Positions 1 to 6,260 of a stretch of DNA of 13,261 nt are shown piece by piece. The position numbers were made by a program, and so were the translations under genes. Each line of letters starts with the position of its first letter. The first letter of the stretch is position 1. Location of the stretch: assembly GCA_900757415.1 (NCBI GenBank), contig CAAENU010000073.1, positions 1 through 13,261 on the forward strand. Reading direction: 5' to 3'. This stretch comes from an uncultured Oscillospiraceae bacterium (GTDB taxonomy: Bacteria; Bacillota; Clostridia; Oscillospirales; Oscillospiraceae). The notes beneath the pieces were generated by a model. That model was not told where the DNA came from and searched no databases. It was given only the letters and a program-made list of their open reading frames with translations.

Positions 1-1
1 C

Positions 2-574
2 GTGCAGAGCTTCCTCGAAGAACGGAAGCCGGAGCAGCAATATCCCGAACTGCTGGCGGCTCTACAAGAGTATAACCGCCAGCTTTACGCAGAAAAGCAA
101 TCCCGTCTTATTGATCTGGAAGCCTGCGAAGAACCCGCCGCCGACTTGACTGCCTACGGCATCGAGGATGAGATCATAGGCGTCTTGGAAATTCCCGCCA
201 TGGAGCTGACCATGCCGGTCTACTTGGGCGCGTCCGATGACCACCTTGCCGCAGGTGCGGCGGTGCTGGGCAATACCTCCGCACCCATCGGTGGGGATAA
301 CACCAACTGTGTCATCGCCGGCCACCGGGGCTGGCGCGGTGCGGACTATTTCCGGCATATCGACCGCCTGCAGATGGGCGACACAGTGCAGCTCACAAAT
401 CTTTGGGAGACGCTGGCCTACACCGTAACGGACATTCAGGTCATCCAGCCCCACGAGGCGGAGAAGATCAAGATCCAGCCAAACCGCGACCTGCTGACCC
501 TGCTGACCTGCCATCCCTACGCTTCGGGTGGGCGACAGCGGTATGTGGTGGTGTGTGAAAGACTACAAGATTAA
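2..574 (+). CDS. class C sortase, 5' end cut by window
   Basis: Cysteine transpeptidase that would join LPXTG-type surface or pilin proteins to each other or to peptidoglycan at the outer face of the membrane. Numbering from the first complete codon, the catalytic His lies in IAGHRGW (His108), the catalytic Cys in TLLTCHPY (Cys170), and the Arg in GGRQRYVVV (Arg180), ten residues after Cys as is usual. The domain itself (about residues 55-185) looks complete. The frame is open to the window edge, and the N-terminal signal/membrane anchor expected for a sortase of about 250 residues is missing, so the GTG at position 2 is probably not the start. Class C is chosen from the TLxTCxP context and the long helical N-terminal region (residues 1-45). 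Sortases are frequent accessory genes of Tn1549/CTn-type elements; no LPXTG substrate is visible in this window. Confidence 0.9.
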   Translation: MQSFLEERKPEQQYPELLAALQEYNRQLYAEKQSRLIDLEACEEPAADLTAYGIEDEIIGVLEIPAMELTMPVYLGASDDHLAAGAAVLGNTSAPIGGDNTNCVIAGHRGWRGADYFRHIDRLQMGDTVQLTNLWETLAYTVTDIQVIQPHEAEKIKIQPNRDLLTLLTCHPYASGGRQRYVVVCERLQD

Positions 575-587
575 GGAGAAAAACACT

Positions 588-689
588 ATGAAAAAAGCGA
601 TTTGCATTATCGCGGCAGTAATTGCCGCCGCTGTATTTTTTGCGGCAAGGCGTACCCGACCTTGCGGCCGCAGAGAGTGCCGCCGCTGA
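588..689 (+). CDS. 33-residue membrane/signal-like peptide; possible leader peptide or frameshifted remnant
   Basis: The ORF starts with ATG after a good ribosome binding site (AAGGAG at 573-578), 13 bases past the sortase stop. The product begins MKKAICIIAAVIAAAVFFAA, a Lys start plus one hydrophobic helix, like a signal sequence. It ends in a 13-residue tail containing seven Arg and two Cys (residues 21-33). The stop lies 25 bases before the alternative hairpins at 715-769, so it could be a leader peptide. Another reading is a degraded secreted protein: after the hydrophobic stretch, the frame giving KAYPTLRPQRVPPLTDKQR runs to a TAA at 704-706 and looks more protein-like than the Arg-rich tail, which would suggest a one-base indel near position 650. 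Function unknown. Confidence 0.5.
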   Translation: MKKAICIIAAVIAAAVFFAARRTRPCGRRECRR

Positions 690-714
690 CAGACAAACAA
701 CGATAACAAAGGGA

Positions 715-769
715 CCGCTTACCGAAAAGGGACAGCGATCCCTCTTTTTGCGCCCTTTTCGGTGAGCGG
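715..769 (+). terminator. intrinsic-terminator-like hairpin nested in a competing 17-bp stem
   Basis: Inner hairpin: AGGGA (728-732) pairs with TCCCT (739-743) around a 6-base loop, followed by C and five T (745-749). The preceding A-tract (725-727) can pair with the T-tract. This looks like a short intrinsic terminator. Outer stem: 715-731 pairs with 753-769 over 17 bp with one G-U pair and no bulge. Bases 728-731 are used by both structures, so they exclude each other. The element lies between the small peptide ORF and the winged-helix gene. It may be a terminator, an attenuator, or a processing hairpin. Structure is seen in the sequence; function is inferred. Confidence 0.6.
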
Positions 770-790
770 CCGCCGGAAAGGAGCATGACA

Positions 791-1084
791 GTGACAAACG
801 AAACCATCGCCAGATATCTGGAGAACGGATATAAGGGGCGAAAAAACGCCGTTAGCAGCCGGGAGCTGGAACGGACGCTGGCCATCAGCGGCAACGAGCT
901 GCGGAAGCGGGTAAATCGCCTGCGCCGGGATACCGTTCCCATCGCGGCAGACCAGCGGGGCTACTATTACGCGGAGACCGCCGCCGAAGTCTATGACACC
1001 ATCCGCACCTTGGAGAAGATGCGCAAGGGACTGGACGCCGCCATCAGCGGCTTGGAGCGTGCGCTGGAGAAATTTGGGGAATGA
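791..1084 (+). CDS. small winged-helix/HTH protein
   Basis: A 97-98 residue protein with a helix-turn-helix followed by a wing. SSRELERTL and ISGNELRKRVNRLRRD form the likely helix pair, VPIAADQRGYYYA the beta wing, and residues 60-97 a helical tail (about LEKMRKGLDAAISGLERAL) that could dimerise. Similar short proteins occur in clostridial prophages and conjugative elements. I cannot name a target; it may regulate this operon or act in element replication. Start: AAAGGAG (777-783) is only 1 base from the ATG at 785 but 7 bases from the in-frame GTG at 791, so GTG is preferred. The stop overlaps the methyltransferase start as ATGA (1081-1084), so the two genes are translationally coupled. Confidence 0.7.
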   Translation: MTNETIARYLENGYKGRKNAVSSRELERTLAISGNELRKRVNRLRRDTVPIAADQRGYYYAETAAEVYDTIRTLEKMRKGLDAAISGLERALEKFGE

Positions 1085-2058
1085 AGGAGCGCACGAAAAA
1101 GCTCATCCCATGGGTGGGCGGCAAGGCGCAGCTCATGTGGGCCATTCAGATGCTGCTGCCCACCCGCTATCAAACGCTGGTGGATGTGTTCGGCGGCAGC
1201 GGCATCATCACGCTGAACACCGCCGTGCCGAAGGGCTGCCTGCAGATCTACAACGACCTGAACCACGACCTGTATAACCTGTTTTTCTGCGTGAAGTACC
1301 GCCCGCTGGAGCTGGTGCGGGAATTGGAATTTCTCCCCGTCAATGCCCATGATGAGTTTGATGTGCTGCTGCGGTTCCTCCAGGGTGAGGACTTCACCGC
1401 GGAGTATATGCAGAAGCAGCTGGAGCTGGCGGAGGTCATGCTCCCGGCATCGCAGGCGGCGGAGGTCAAGGGGCTGCTGCTGAAGCGCGCGGCGCTGGGA
1501 GATGTGCGCCGCGCGGCGGCGTTCTATAAATTGCAGCGTTACAGTTATAACGGCAGCGGCGGCAGCTATGGCACGGCATCCTGCGACATCCGGCGCTTTT
1601 TCCACGAGATCTGGGAGTGTTCCCGCCGATTGAAGGATGTGGCGCTGGAAAACCGTGATTTTGAGAGCATCATCGCCGCCCGCAACGATCCTCAGACTGT
1701 GATCTACTGCGACCCGCCCTACTATGAGGCGGAGTGCTACACGGTGGAGTTTCCCCGCAGTGACCACCAGCGGCTCCATGACGCGCTGGCGGCGCATAAA
1801 GGATTCGCCATGGTGTCCTATAACAACTGCGCATATATCCGCGAGCTGTACGATGACTTCTTTATCTACGAGGTGGAGCGCCCCAACAGCCAGTCCAAGA
1901 AGAAAAACGATACCTACGCGGAATACATCATGACCAACTACGATCCCCGGAGCTTCGCACCGCAGATGACGCTCTTTGACGATTATGACAGCAACGGAAA
2001 AGCCTGCCGGTTGGTGCATATCCCCCACCGGCCTTTACATGAAATAGGAGGACAATGA
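1081..2058 (+). CDS. D12-class DNA adenine-N6 methyltransferase (Dam family)
   Basis: Transfers a methyl group from S-adenosylmethionine to adenine N6 in DNA. The 325-residue protein shows the family order: PWVGGK (residues 10-15) near the N-terminus, the AdoMet-binding DVFGGSG (35-41), a variable target-recognition region (about 60-190), and catalytic DPPY (211-214). A late SQSKKKNDTYAEYIMTNY block (about residues 270-287) matches the conserved C-terminal strand region of D12 enzymes. Length is within the usual 260-330. It is coupled by ATGA to the winged-helix gene before it. No restriction endonuclease is adjacent, so it looks like an orphan enzyme, probably protecting the incoming element from host restriction. 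Recognition sequence cannot be read from the protein; a GATC-type target is possible but unproven. Confidence 0.93.
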   Translation: MKERTKKLIPWVGGKAQLMWAIQMLLPTRYQTLVDVFGGSGIITLNTAVPKGCLQIYNDLNHDLYNLFFCVKYRPLELVRELEFLPVNAHDEFDVLLRFLQGEDFTAEYMQKQLELAEVMLPASQAAEVKGLLLKRAALGDVRRAAAFYKLQRYSYNGSGGSYGTASCDIRRFFHEIWECSRRLKDVALENRDFESIIAARNDPQTVIYCDPPYYEAECYTVEFPRSDHQRLHDALAAHKGFAMVSYNNCAYIRELYDDFFIYEVERPNSQSKKKNDTYAEYIMTNYDPRSFAPQMTLFDDYDSNGKACRLVHIPHRPLHEIGGQ

Positions 2059-2060
2059 AC

Positions 2061-2435
2061 ATGAAAAACGAAATGACACTGGATCAGCGCGGGCTGACCA
2101 TCCCCGCGGAAGAACTGGCAGAGCACGGCTTGGACGGCGCAGACCTGTCCGCGCAGATGACGCGAAGCCTGATCCTGCTGATGCCCCAGAAGATGACGGC
2201 GGAGCAGATGGTGGACGCGCTGGCGGGACTGTGCGAAGCGGCTTCACAGCTTGTGGAGGTGCTGACGGCTGTGTGCCATGCGCCGTGCATCGCGGAATGC
2301 GACAGGGATGACGAGGATTTTGACTTGGACGCGGTGCCGGACGATGTGCTGATCCTGCTGCTGAACTGCGGCTGCTGTCCGGCACAGCTGGCGCACCATC
2401 TGGCGGAGGGAGATGTGATCTATGCCGTTGAATGA
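2061..2435 (+). CDS. conserved small acidic protein of conjugative elements, AbrB-like N-terminus (weak)
   Basis: About 124 residues, function unknown. The first 25 residues (MTLDQRGLTIPAEELAEHGL) have the strand-loop-strand look of AbrB/MazE swapped-hairpin domains, but this is a weak resemblance. The middle (about 30-65) is helical and hydrophobic, followed by an acidic stretch DRDDEDFDLD and a Cys-containing end (LLLNCGCC). I recall similar proteins in Tn1549-like elements without an assigned role. Start: AGGAGG (2046-2051) is 3 bases from the ATG at 2055, which overlaps the methyltransferase stop as ATGA, and 9 bases from the ATG at 2061, which is preferred. The 3' end overlaps the next gene by 14 bases. 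Confidence 0.6.
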   Translation: MKNEMTLDQRGLTIPAEELAEHGLDGADLSAQMTRSLILLMPQKMTAEQMVDALAGLCEAASQLVEVLTAVCHAPCIAECDRDDEDFDLDAVPDDVLILLLNCGCCPAQLAHHLAEGDVIYAVE

Positions 2436-3144
2436 GGGGATGTATCCCTACACGGCCAAGGAAGCGCAAGAACGGGGCGAGCTGGAGCTGTGGCGCGCCA
2501 ACTTCCGCGCCAACTGCGCCTGCGCCGGGGCCATAGAGCTGGCGATTCGACGGGATTTTGATGGGATGCACCTGAAGGACGGCTGCGCCAAAAGCGTTAT
2601 CGACCAATACGGCTACAAACGGGTGGGCTTCGTGCTGGCCAATACCCTGCAGGAGCATGCCTATGACGGGCGGTATCACGAGGTCAACAAGCAGTGGAGC
2701 CGGAGGATATTCATCCCCTCCGACGGCGGACACCGCCTGACCTTCGTGGTGAACAGCCATCCCGCCGTGCTGGACGGCTTTGTCAGCGACTACCGCGGAG
2801 AGCTGGCGCGGCTGCACCTGTTTGGCACGGAGCATTGCCTGCCAGATACCGGAGAGCAGGACTTCACCGGCAAGGTGCTGGTGCTGTCACCGGACACACT
2901 GCGGGAGGACTGCTGGCAGCCGGAGAACCAGCTCTGGCTGGCCCATAGCGGCTTTGGCTGTCTGCCCCACGCCCGTGGGAGGTCTGTACTCTGCACCTGT
3001 CTCGTGGATGGCGAAACGACCCGCTGGAATCGCAGTGAGTTCGTAGGCGTTATCCGGGACGAGTGCATTCCGGATTGGGCGGCAGAGAAGCTGGCGCAGC
3101 TGCGGCAGGAGCAGACGGAGATGACACAGGAAATGACGATGTGA
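2422..3144 (+). CDS. DUF3849 domain protein
   Basis: A 240-residue soluble protein of unknown function typical of clostridial conjugative elements. The N-terminal half carries the DUF3849 signature: YPYTAKEAQERGELELW (8-24), then FDGMHLKDGCAKSVI and RVGFVLANTLQ. The second half has another conserved block around NSHPAVLDGF, GKVLVLSPDTL, ENQLWLAHSGFG and TRWNRSEFVGV; in related proteins I recall both blocks occurring together in longer polypeptides. The region resembles antirestriction-associated proteins of such elements only by context. The start ATG has GGAGGGAG at 2405-2412 with 9-base spacing and overlaps the upstream gene, indicating coupling. The last residues (QEQTEMTQEMTM) are low complexity. 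Confidence 0.85.
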   Translation: MPLNEGMYPYTAKEAQERGELELWRANFRANCACAGAIELAIRRDFDGMHLKDGCAKSVIDQYGYKRVGFVLANTLQEHAYDGRYHEVNKQWSRRIFIPSDGGHRLTFVVNSHPAVLDGFVSDYRGELARLHLFGTEHCLPDTGEQDFTGKVLVLSPDTLREDCWQPENQLWLAHSGFGCLPHARGRSVLCTCLVDGETTRWNRSEFVGVIRDECIPDWAAEKLAQLRQEQTEMTQEMTM

Positions 3145-3157
3145 AGGAGGAATGACG

Positions 3158-3499
3158 ATGAAAACGGTAAAGCGCGCCGCAGTGCTGCTGGGTGTAACAG
3201 CGCTGCTGTGCTGGCTGTTCTCCGTGGCGGCCTATGCCACCGGCACCGGCGATGTGGCCAGCGCGGTGGAGGGTACATGGCAGACGGCATCCGGGCAGAT
3301 CAAGACGGTGGTGAACAACGTGGTATTCCCTGCCATCGACCTGATCCTGGCGGTGTTTTTCTTTGTGAAGGTGGGTACAAGCTATTTTGACTATCGGAAA
3401 ACAGGACAGTTTGAATGGACGGCTCCCGCCATCCTGTTCGCCTGTCTTGTATTCACCCTCACCGCGCCGCTGTATGTGTGGGACATTGTAGGGGTGTGA
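3158..3499 (+). CDS. DUF3852 family membrane protein, pilin/VirB2-like
   Basis: A 113-residue protein with a signal peptide or first membrane helix (about residues 5-25, ending SVAAYATG, a plausible signal peptidase site), a short extracellular or loop segment, and two more hydrophobic helices (about 48-68 and 88-111). This short signal-plus-two-helix plan is shared by DUF3852 proteins and by VirB2/TrbC-type pilins. It sits in the mating-channel operon upstream of TrbL, PrgI and VirB4, so a structural role in the conjugation channel is likely but not proven. Start: AGGAGG at 3145-3150 is 1 base from the ATG at 3152 and 7 bases from the ATG at 3158, so the latter is chosen. Confidence 0.8.
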   Translation: MKTVKRAAVLLGVTALLCWLFSVAAYATGTGDVASAVEGTWQTASGQIKTVVNNVVFPAIDLILAVFFFVKVGTSYFDYRKTGQFEWTAPAILFACLVFTLTAPLYVWDIVGV

Positions 3500-3500
3500 G

Positions 3501-3920
3501 GTGATAACCTTCTACGAACAGGAGCTTCGGAAAATCGTTGGGAGCTGCTATTCCGATGCCACCTATGTGGACAGAGCCTACTATGTGCGTCTGGGTGAGA
3601 TGAACCGGGCAAAGATCCAATTCGTCACAGGCATGATCGGCAGTCAGTACAATGCCCTGCAGATCACGATCCTCAACCGCAGCGAGGGACAGGTGGACAC
3701 CCTGCGCCTTCGCTTCTCAGACCTGCTGGGGCTGAAGATGACCGCCAATCACAACTTTCGAAACGGCGTGGAGCCGCACATCTGGGATGACTCCGGGAAA
3801 GTAGACTGGTATGTGTATCATCCTACCCGGCAGGACTATGAGGTGCTGTCCACTGCGGTGTCTGACTATCTGGAGGTGTTTCAGGATATGGCCGACCAAG
3901 CGTGGGAACAGACGATGTGA
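3501..3920 (+). CDS. conserved conjugative-element protein of unknown function
   Basis: A 139-residue soluble protein without membrane segments. It starts with GTG one base after the DUF3852 stop; AGGGG at 3490-3494 gives 6-base spacing. Recognisable stretches are LRKIVGSCYSDATYVDRA, YVRLGEMNRAKIQFVTG, a strand-rich middle (ALQITILNRSEGQVDTLRLRFSDLLG), and HIWDDSGKVDWYVYHP near the end. I recall homologues at this place in Tn1549-like transfer regions, always without an assigned function. The alternating strands suggest a small beta-rich fold. In the usual layout the TrbL gene would follow directly; here a toxin-antitoxin cassette intervenes. Confidence 0.7.
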   Translation: MITFYEQELRKIVGSCYSDATYVDRAYYVRLGEMNRAKIQFVTGMIGSQYNALQITILNRSEGQVDTLRLRFSDLLGLKMTANHNFRNGVEPHIWDDSGKVDWYVYHPTRQDYEVLSTAVSDYLEVFQDMADQAWEQTM

Positions 3921-3957
3921 AGAAGAAAGCGTGATACCCCAAGTTTAGCAGTCCTTC

Positions 3958-3986
3958 TTGACGTGCAGGAATAATTCGTTTATAAT
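3958..3986 (+). promoter_or_regulatory. consensus sigma-70/SigA promoter of the toxin-antitoxin cassette
   Basis: TTGACG (3958-3963) and a perfect TATAAT (3981-3986) are separated by exactly 17 bases. Transcription would start near 3993, giving a leader of about 30 bases with the ribosome binding site GAGGAG at 4008-4013, 9 bases before the antitoxin ATG. It is the best promoter match I found in the window and lies in a visibly AT-richer patch. ATAATT occurs at 3971-3976 and 3993-3998, 22 bases apart, which might be operator half-sites for the antitoxin, but this is weak. Confidence 0.88.
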
Positions 3987-4022
3987 AAAGGCATAATTAA
4001 GCAATGAGAGGAGCTGAGTAAA

Positions 4023-4289
4023 ATGATGATTCGTTCGGCAACTTCCCTGCGCAACGGGTATGACGAAATGGTTCGGCTGGCGAAGGAAAAACAGGAGCCT
4101 ATCTATTTGACACGGAACGGCGACGGCGAGATGGTTTTTGTCCCGATGGATCTCTGGGAGAAGCGGGAGAAGGAGCTTGACCTTCTGTATATGCTGCTGC
4201 AGCGGGAACAATCCCGATTGGCGGGAGCAAAAACCTCCTCTATGGACGATATGGAGCGCCTGACGCAGGAGGTCTTGGATGCGGATTGA
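4023..4289 (+). CDS. Phd/YefM-type antitoxin
   Basis: An 88-residue antitoxin, first gene of a type II toxin-antitoxin pair. The N-terminal part (IRSATSLRNGYDEMVRLAKEKQEPIYLTRNGDGEMVFVPMDLWE, described in pieces: SLRNGYDEM, EPIYLTRNGDG, MVFVPMDLWE) matches the Phd/YefM DNA-binding domain, in which a strand ending in NG leads to a hydrophobic strand and helix. Residues 45-88 are charged and would be the flexible toxin-neutralising tail. It should bind its own promoter and be degraded by a host protease. Start: the ATG at 4023 has 9-base spacing; an adjacent ATG at 4026 is equally possible. It overlaps the toxin gene by 11 bases. Confidence 0.85.
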   Translation: MMIRSATSLRNGYDEMVRLAKEKQEPIYLTRNGDGEMVFVPMDLWEKREKELDLLYMLLQREQSRLAGAKTSSMDDMERLTQEVLDAD

Positions 4290-4602
4290 ATGGCTGTATG
4301 AAGCGAAACTGGAATACAGGGATTTGCTGCTGTATCATAAAAACACAGTCGGTACGCAATCTGCGGAAAAATTTGCCAAAATGATATTGTCTTCGGTAAG
4401 GAAGCTGGAAACCTTTCCCCAGTTAGGCGTTTTAAAAGAGACCCAACTGCTGGGACGGTATGGCTTTCGGGCATTATTCATTGGGAAGTATGTCTGTATC
4501 TACCGCATTGTGGAGGAATCTGTATTGATTTACCATATTGCCGATGCCAGAACCAACTATATGTACCATATTTTCGGCATCAAGGGAGAACATAACAATT
4601 AA
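4279..4602 (+). CDS. RelE/ParE-family toxin
   Basis: A 107-residue toxin of the RelE/ParE superfamily, following its antitoxin with an 11-base overlap and its own AGGAGG (4267-4272, spacing 6). The fold signature is clear: an N-terminal strand and helix (RIEWLYEAKLEYRDLLLY), a second helix with KFAKMILSSVRKLETFPQLG, then the C-terminal sheet YGFRALFIGKYVCIYRIV and VLIYHIADARTNY. RelE members cut mRNA on the ribosome and ParE members poison gyrase; sequence alone does not decide which applies, though the LETFPQLG and HIADAR motifs are common in ParE/RelE plasmid-stability proteins. It probably stabilises the element by post-segregational killing. Base composition is more AT-rich than the flanking conjugation genes, suggesting separate acquisition. 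Confidence 0.87.
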   Translation: MRIEWLYEAKLEYRDLLLYHKNTVGTQSAEKFAKMILSSVRKLETFPQLGVLKETQLLGRYGFRALFIGKYVCIYRIVEESVLIYHIADARTNYMYHIFGIKGEHNN

Positions 4603-4614
4603 ATATCCACTGGA

Positions 4615-4644
4615 AAGCACTCTGCTGCGGCAGGGTGCTTTTTT
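4615..4644 (+). terminator. intrinsic terminator of the toxin-antitoxin cassette
   Basis: An 11-bp stem (4615-4625 with 4630-4640, one G-U pair) closes a TGCG loop and runs into six T (4639-4644). It lies 12 bases after the toxin stop and just before the ribosome binding site of the TrbL gene. It should end the cassette transcript and would also reduce read-through of the main operon into the TrbL gene. Confidence 0.9.
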
Positions 4645-4665
4645 AGTTGCGGGAGGTGAAGTAAA

Positions 4666-5565
4666 ATATTTATCTGGGATTTTGTAGCCGAAACGGTTCT
4701 GGGCCAGATCGTGGACTGGTTCTACGGTCAGATCGTGGGCTTTCTCGGCAACTTTTTCGCGGAGATGGGCAGCATGGGTGCAGAGCTTTTTGACATGAGC
4801 TGGGTGCAGAGCGTGGTGCTGTTCTTCTCCTATTTGGGCTGGGCGCTGTACGCCATAGGGCTGGTGGTTTCCTGCTTCGAGACCGGCGTGGAATACTCCG
4901 CAGGACGGGGCAATGTAAAAGAGACGGCTTTGAACGCCATGAAAGGCTTTCTGGCCGTCTCCCTTTTTACCCAAGTGCCGGTGAAGCTGTACGCGCTGGC
5001 GGTGTCGCTGCAGGCGGATCTGACCGCAGGTATCACCGGCTATGGCACACGCGGCATCGGAGATGTAGCAAAGGAAGCGCTGGCGGACTTTGACGCCGTG
5101 GAGAGCCTGACGACAGGCGCGTCTATCGCACTGCGGGGCTTCGGGCCGGTGACCAGCGGACTGATGGTTATCTTCTGCCTTGCACTTATGGCCTACGCGG
5201 TCATCAAAGTCTTCTTTGCCAATCTCAAGCGCGGCGGCATCCTGCTCATCCAAATTGCCGTGGGGAGCCTGTATATGTTCAGCGTACCGCGAGGCTATGG
5301 GGACGGCTTCATCCAGTGGTGCAAGCAGGTCATCGGCCTATGCCTGACGGCATTTTTGCAGGCGACCATCCTTGTGGCAGGGTTGATGGTATTCAAGGAT
5401 CATGCCCTGCTGGGGCTTGGCTTGATGCTCTCGGCCGGAGAGATTCCCCGTATCGCAGGGGCATTTGGCTTGGACACCACCACAAAAGCCAACATCATGT
5501 CTGCCGTGTATACCGCCCAAAGTGCGGTGAATATAACCCGCACGGTGGTGGCGGCGGTAAAATGA
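4666..5565 (+). CDS. TrbL/VirB6-like conjugation channel protein, apparent ATA start
   Basis: A polytopic membrane protein of 299 residues expected to form part of the inner-membrane mating channel. Hydrophobic segments lie near residues 46-70, 91-115, 161-188, 190-207 and 222-243, with an N-terminal amphipathic stretch rich in Trp and Phe. Start: the frame has a TGA at 4657-4659, and no ATG, GTG or TTG until GTG at 4711, which lacks a ribosome binding site. GGGAGGTG at 4651-4658 is well spaced for the ATA at 4666, and translation from there gives a protein-like IFIWDFVAETVLGQIVDWF. I recall homologues beginning MFIWDFVA, so ATA replaces the usual ATG. Starting at GTG 4711 would give 284 residues. 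The stop overlaps the next gene as ATGA (5562-5565). Confidence 0.85.
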   Translation: MFIWDFVAETVLGQIVDWFYGQIVGFLGNFFAEMGSMGAELFDMSWVQSVVLFFSYLGWALYAIGLVVSCFETGVEYSAGRGNVKETALNAMKGFLAVSLFTQVPVKLYALAVSLQADLTAGITGYGTRGIGDVAKEALADFDAVESLTTGASIALRGFGPVTSGLMVIFCLALMAYAVIKVFFANLKRGGILLIQIAVGSLYMFSVPRGYGDGFIQWCKQVIGLCLTAFLQATILVAGLMVFKDHALLGLGLMLSAGEIPRIAGAFGLDTTTKANIMSAVYTAQSAVNITRTVVAAVK

Positions 5566-6260
5566 ATAGTGAGTGTGTGCTGACGATGGGGAGCCTATTT
5601 GATGGCATCGGCGGGTTTCCTTTGGCTGCCATCCGCAGCGGCATTACGCCGGTGTGGGCATCGGAAATCGAAGCCTTCCCTATCGAGGTCACAAAGCTGC
5701 GATTTCCCTACATGATCCATGTGGGCGACATTACGAAACTGAACGGCGCGGAACTGTCGCCTGTGGATATCATCTGCGGCGGCAGCCCGTGCCAGGACCT
5801 GTCCGTGGCCGGAGCGAGAGCCGGATTAGCCGGCGCACGCTCCGGCCTTTTTATGGAGCAGGTCAGGCTGGTAAAGGAGATGAGATATGCAGACCAATTA
5901 CGAGGCAGAGCAGATATCCATGTACGACCTCGATACTTATTGTGGGAGAACGTCCCCGGAGCCTTTTCCAGCGGAACGCCCAAGGGCGAAGATTTCCGGA
6001 TCGTCCTCGAAGAAATTGTCCGAGTTAAGCGCGATTCCGTTCATGTCCCTGGACCTTACCCCTGGTCATGGCAATCTGCTGGGCGAATCCTATTGGGAGA
6101 TGATTTCTCCCTGGCGTGGCGGTGCCTTGACGCTCAATACTGGGGTGTCGCCCAGCGACGTAAAAGGATCTTCCTTGTCGCAGATTTTGCAGGCAGATCC
6201 GCCGACAAAATACTATTTGACCCCGAAAGCCTGTCTGGGTATCTTGCGCCGAGCTTCTGA
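5562..6260 (+). CDS. C5-cytosine DNA methyltransferase, catalytic N-terminal part (motifs I-VIII)
   Basis: A 232-residue polypeptide holding the AdoMet-binding and catalytic half of a cytosine-C5 methyltransferase. Motif I is SLFDGIGGF (residues 11-19); motif IV is GGSPCQDLS with nucleophile Cys77; motif VI is ENVPGAF (Glu129); motif VIII is QRRKRIFLV (198-206). Motifs IX and X and the target-recognition domain are absent; the frame stops with TGA at 6258-6260. They occur in a second ORF in the +1 frame (5887-7302). The two frames overlap for 374 bases, and both look coding there. The start ATG overlaps the TrbL stop (ATGA), so this gene is in the conjugation operon. It could be one subunit of a two-chain enzyme or the front of a frameshifted gene. 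No nuclease is adjacent. Confidence 0.88.
   Translation: MNSECVLTMGSLFDGIGGFPLAAIRSGITPVWASEIEAFPIEVTKLRFPYMIHVGDITKLNGAELSPVDIICGGSPCQDLSVAGARAGLAGARSGLFMEQVRLVKEMRYADQLRGRADIHVRPRYLLWENVPGAFSSGTPKGEDFRIVLEEIVRVKRDSVHVPGPYPWSWQSAGRILLGDDFSLAWRCLDAQYWGVAQRRKRIFLVADFAGRSADKILFDPESLSGYLAPSF
5873..5879 (+). promoter_or_regulatory. internal ribosome binding site for the second methyltransferase frame
   Basis: AAAGGAG lies 7 bases before the ATG at 5887. It is read as codons for Val-Lys-Glu of the first frame (LVKEM). The second frame has a TGA at 5881-5883, so its ORF opens only two codons before this ATG. The coincidence of stop, ribosome binding site and ATG supports real internal initiation. 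Confidence 0.7.

Noticed and set aside
991..2028. Long minus-strand ORF (345 codons) opposite the adenine methyltransferase
   Set aside because: Mirror of a GC-rich gene with third-position bias; His/Val/Gln-rich nonsense composition, no domain, no ribosome binding site.
3917..4661. GTGAAG at 3917-3922 and 4656-4661 as a target-site duplication of the toxin-antitoxin cassette
   Set aside because: Only six bases and part of common stop/ribosome-binding context; no inverted ends or transposase.
5316..5561. Upstream in-frame extension of the methyltransferase N-terminal frame
   Set aside because: Overlaps the TrbL coding region in another frame and has no methyltransferase homology; the ATGA-coupled ATG at 5562 fits the operon.
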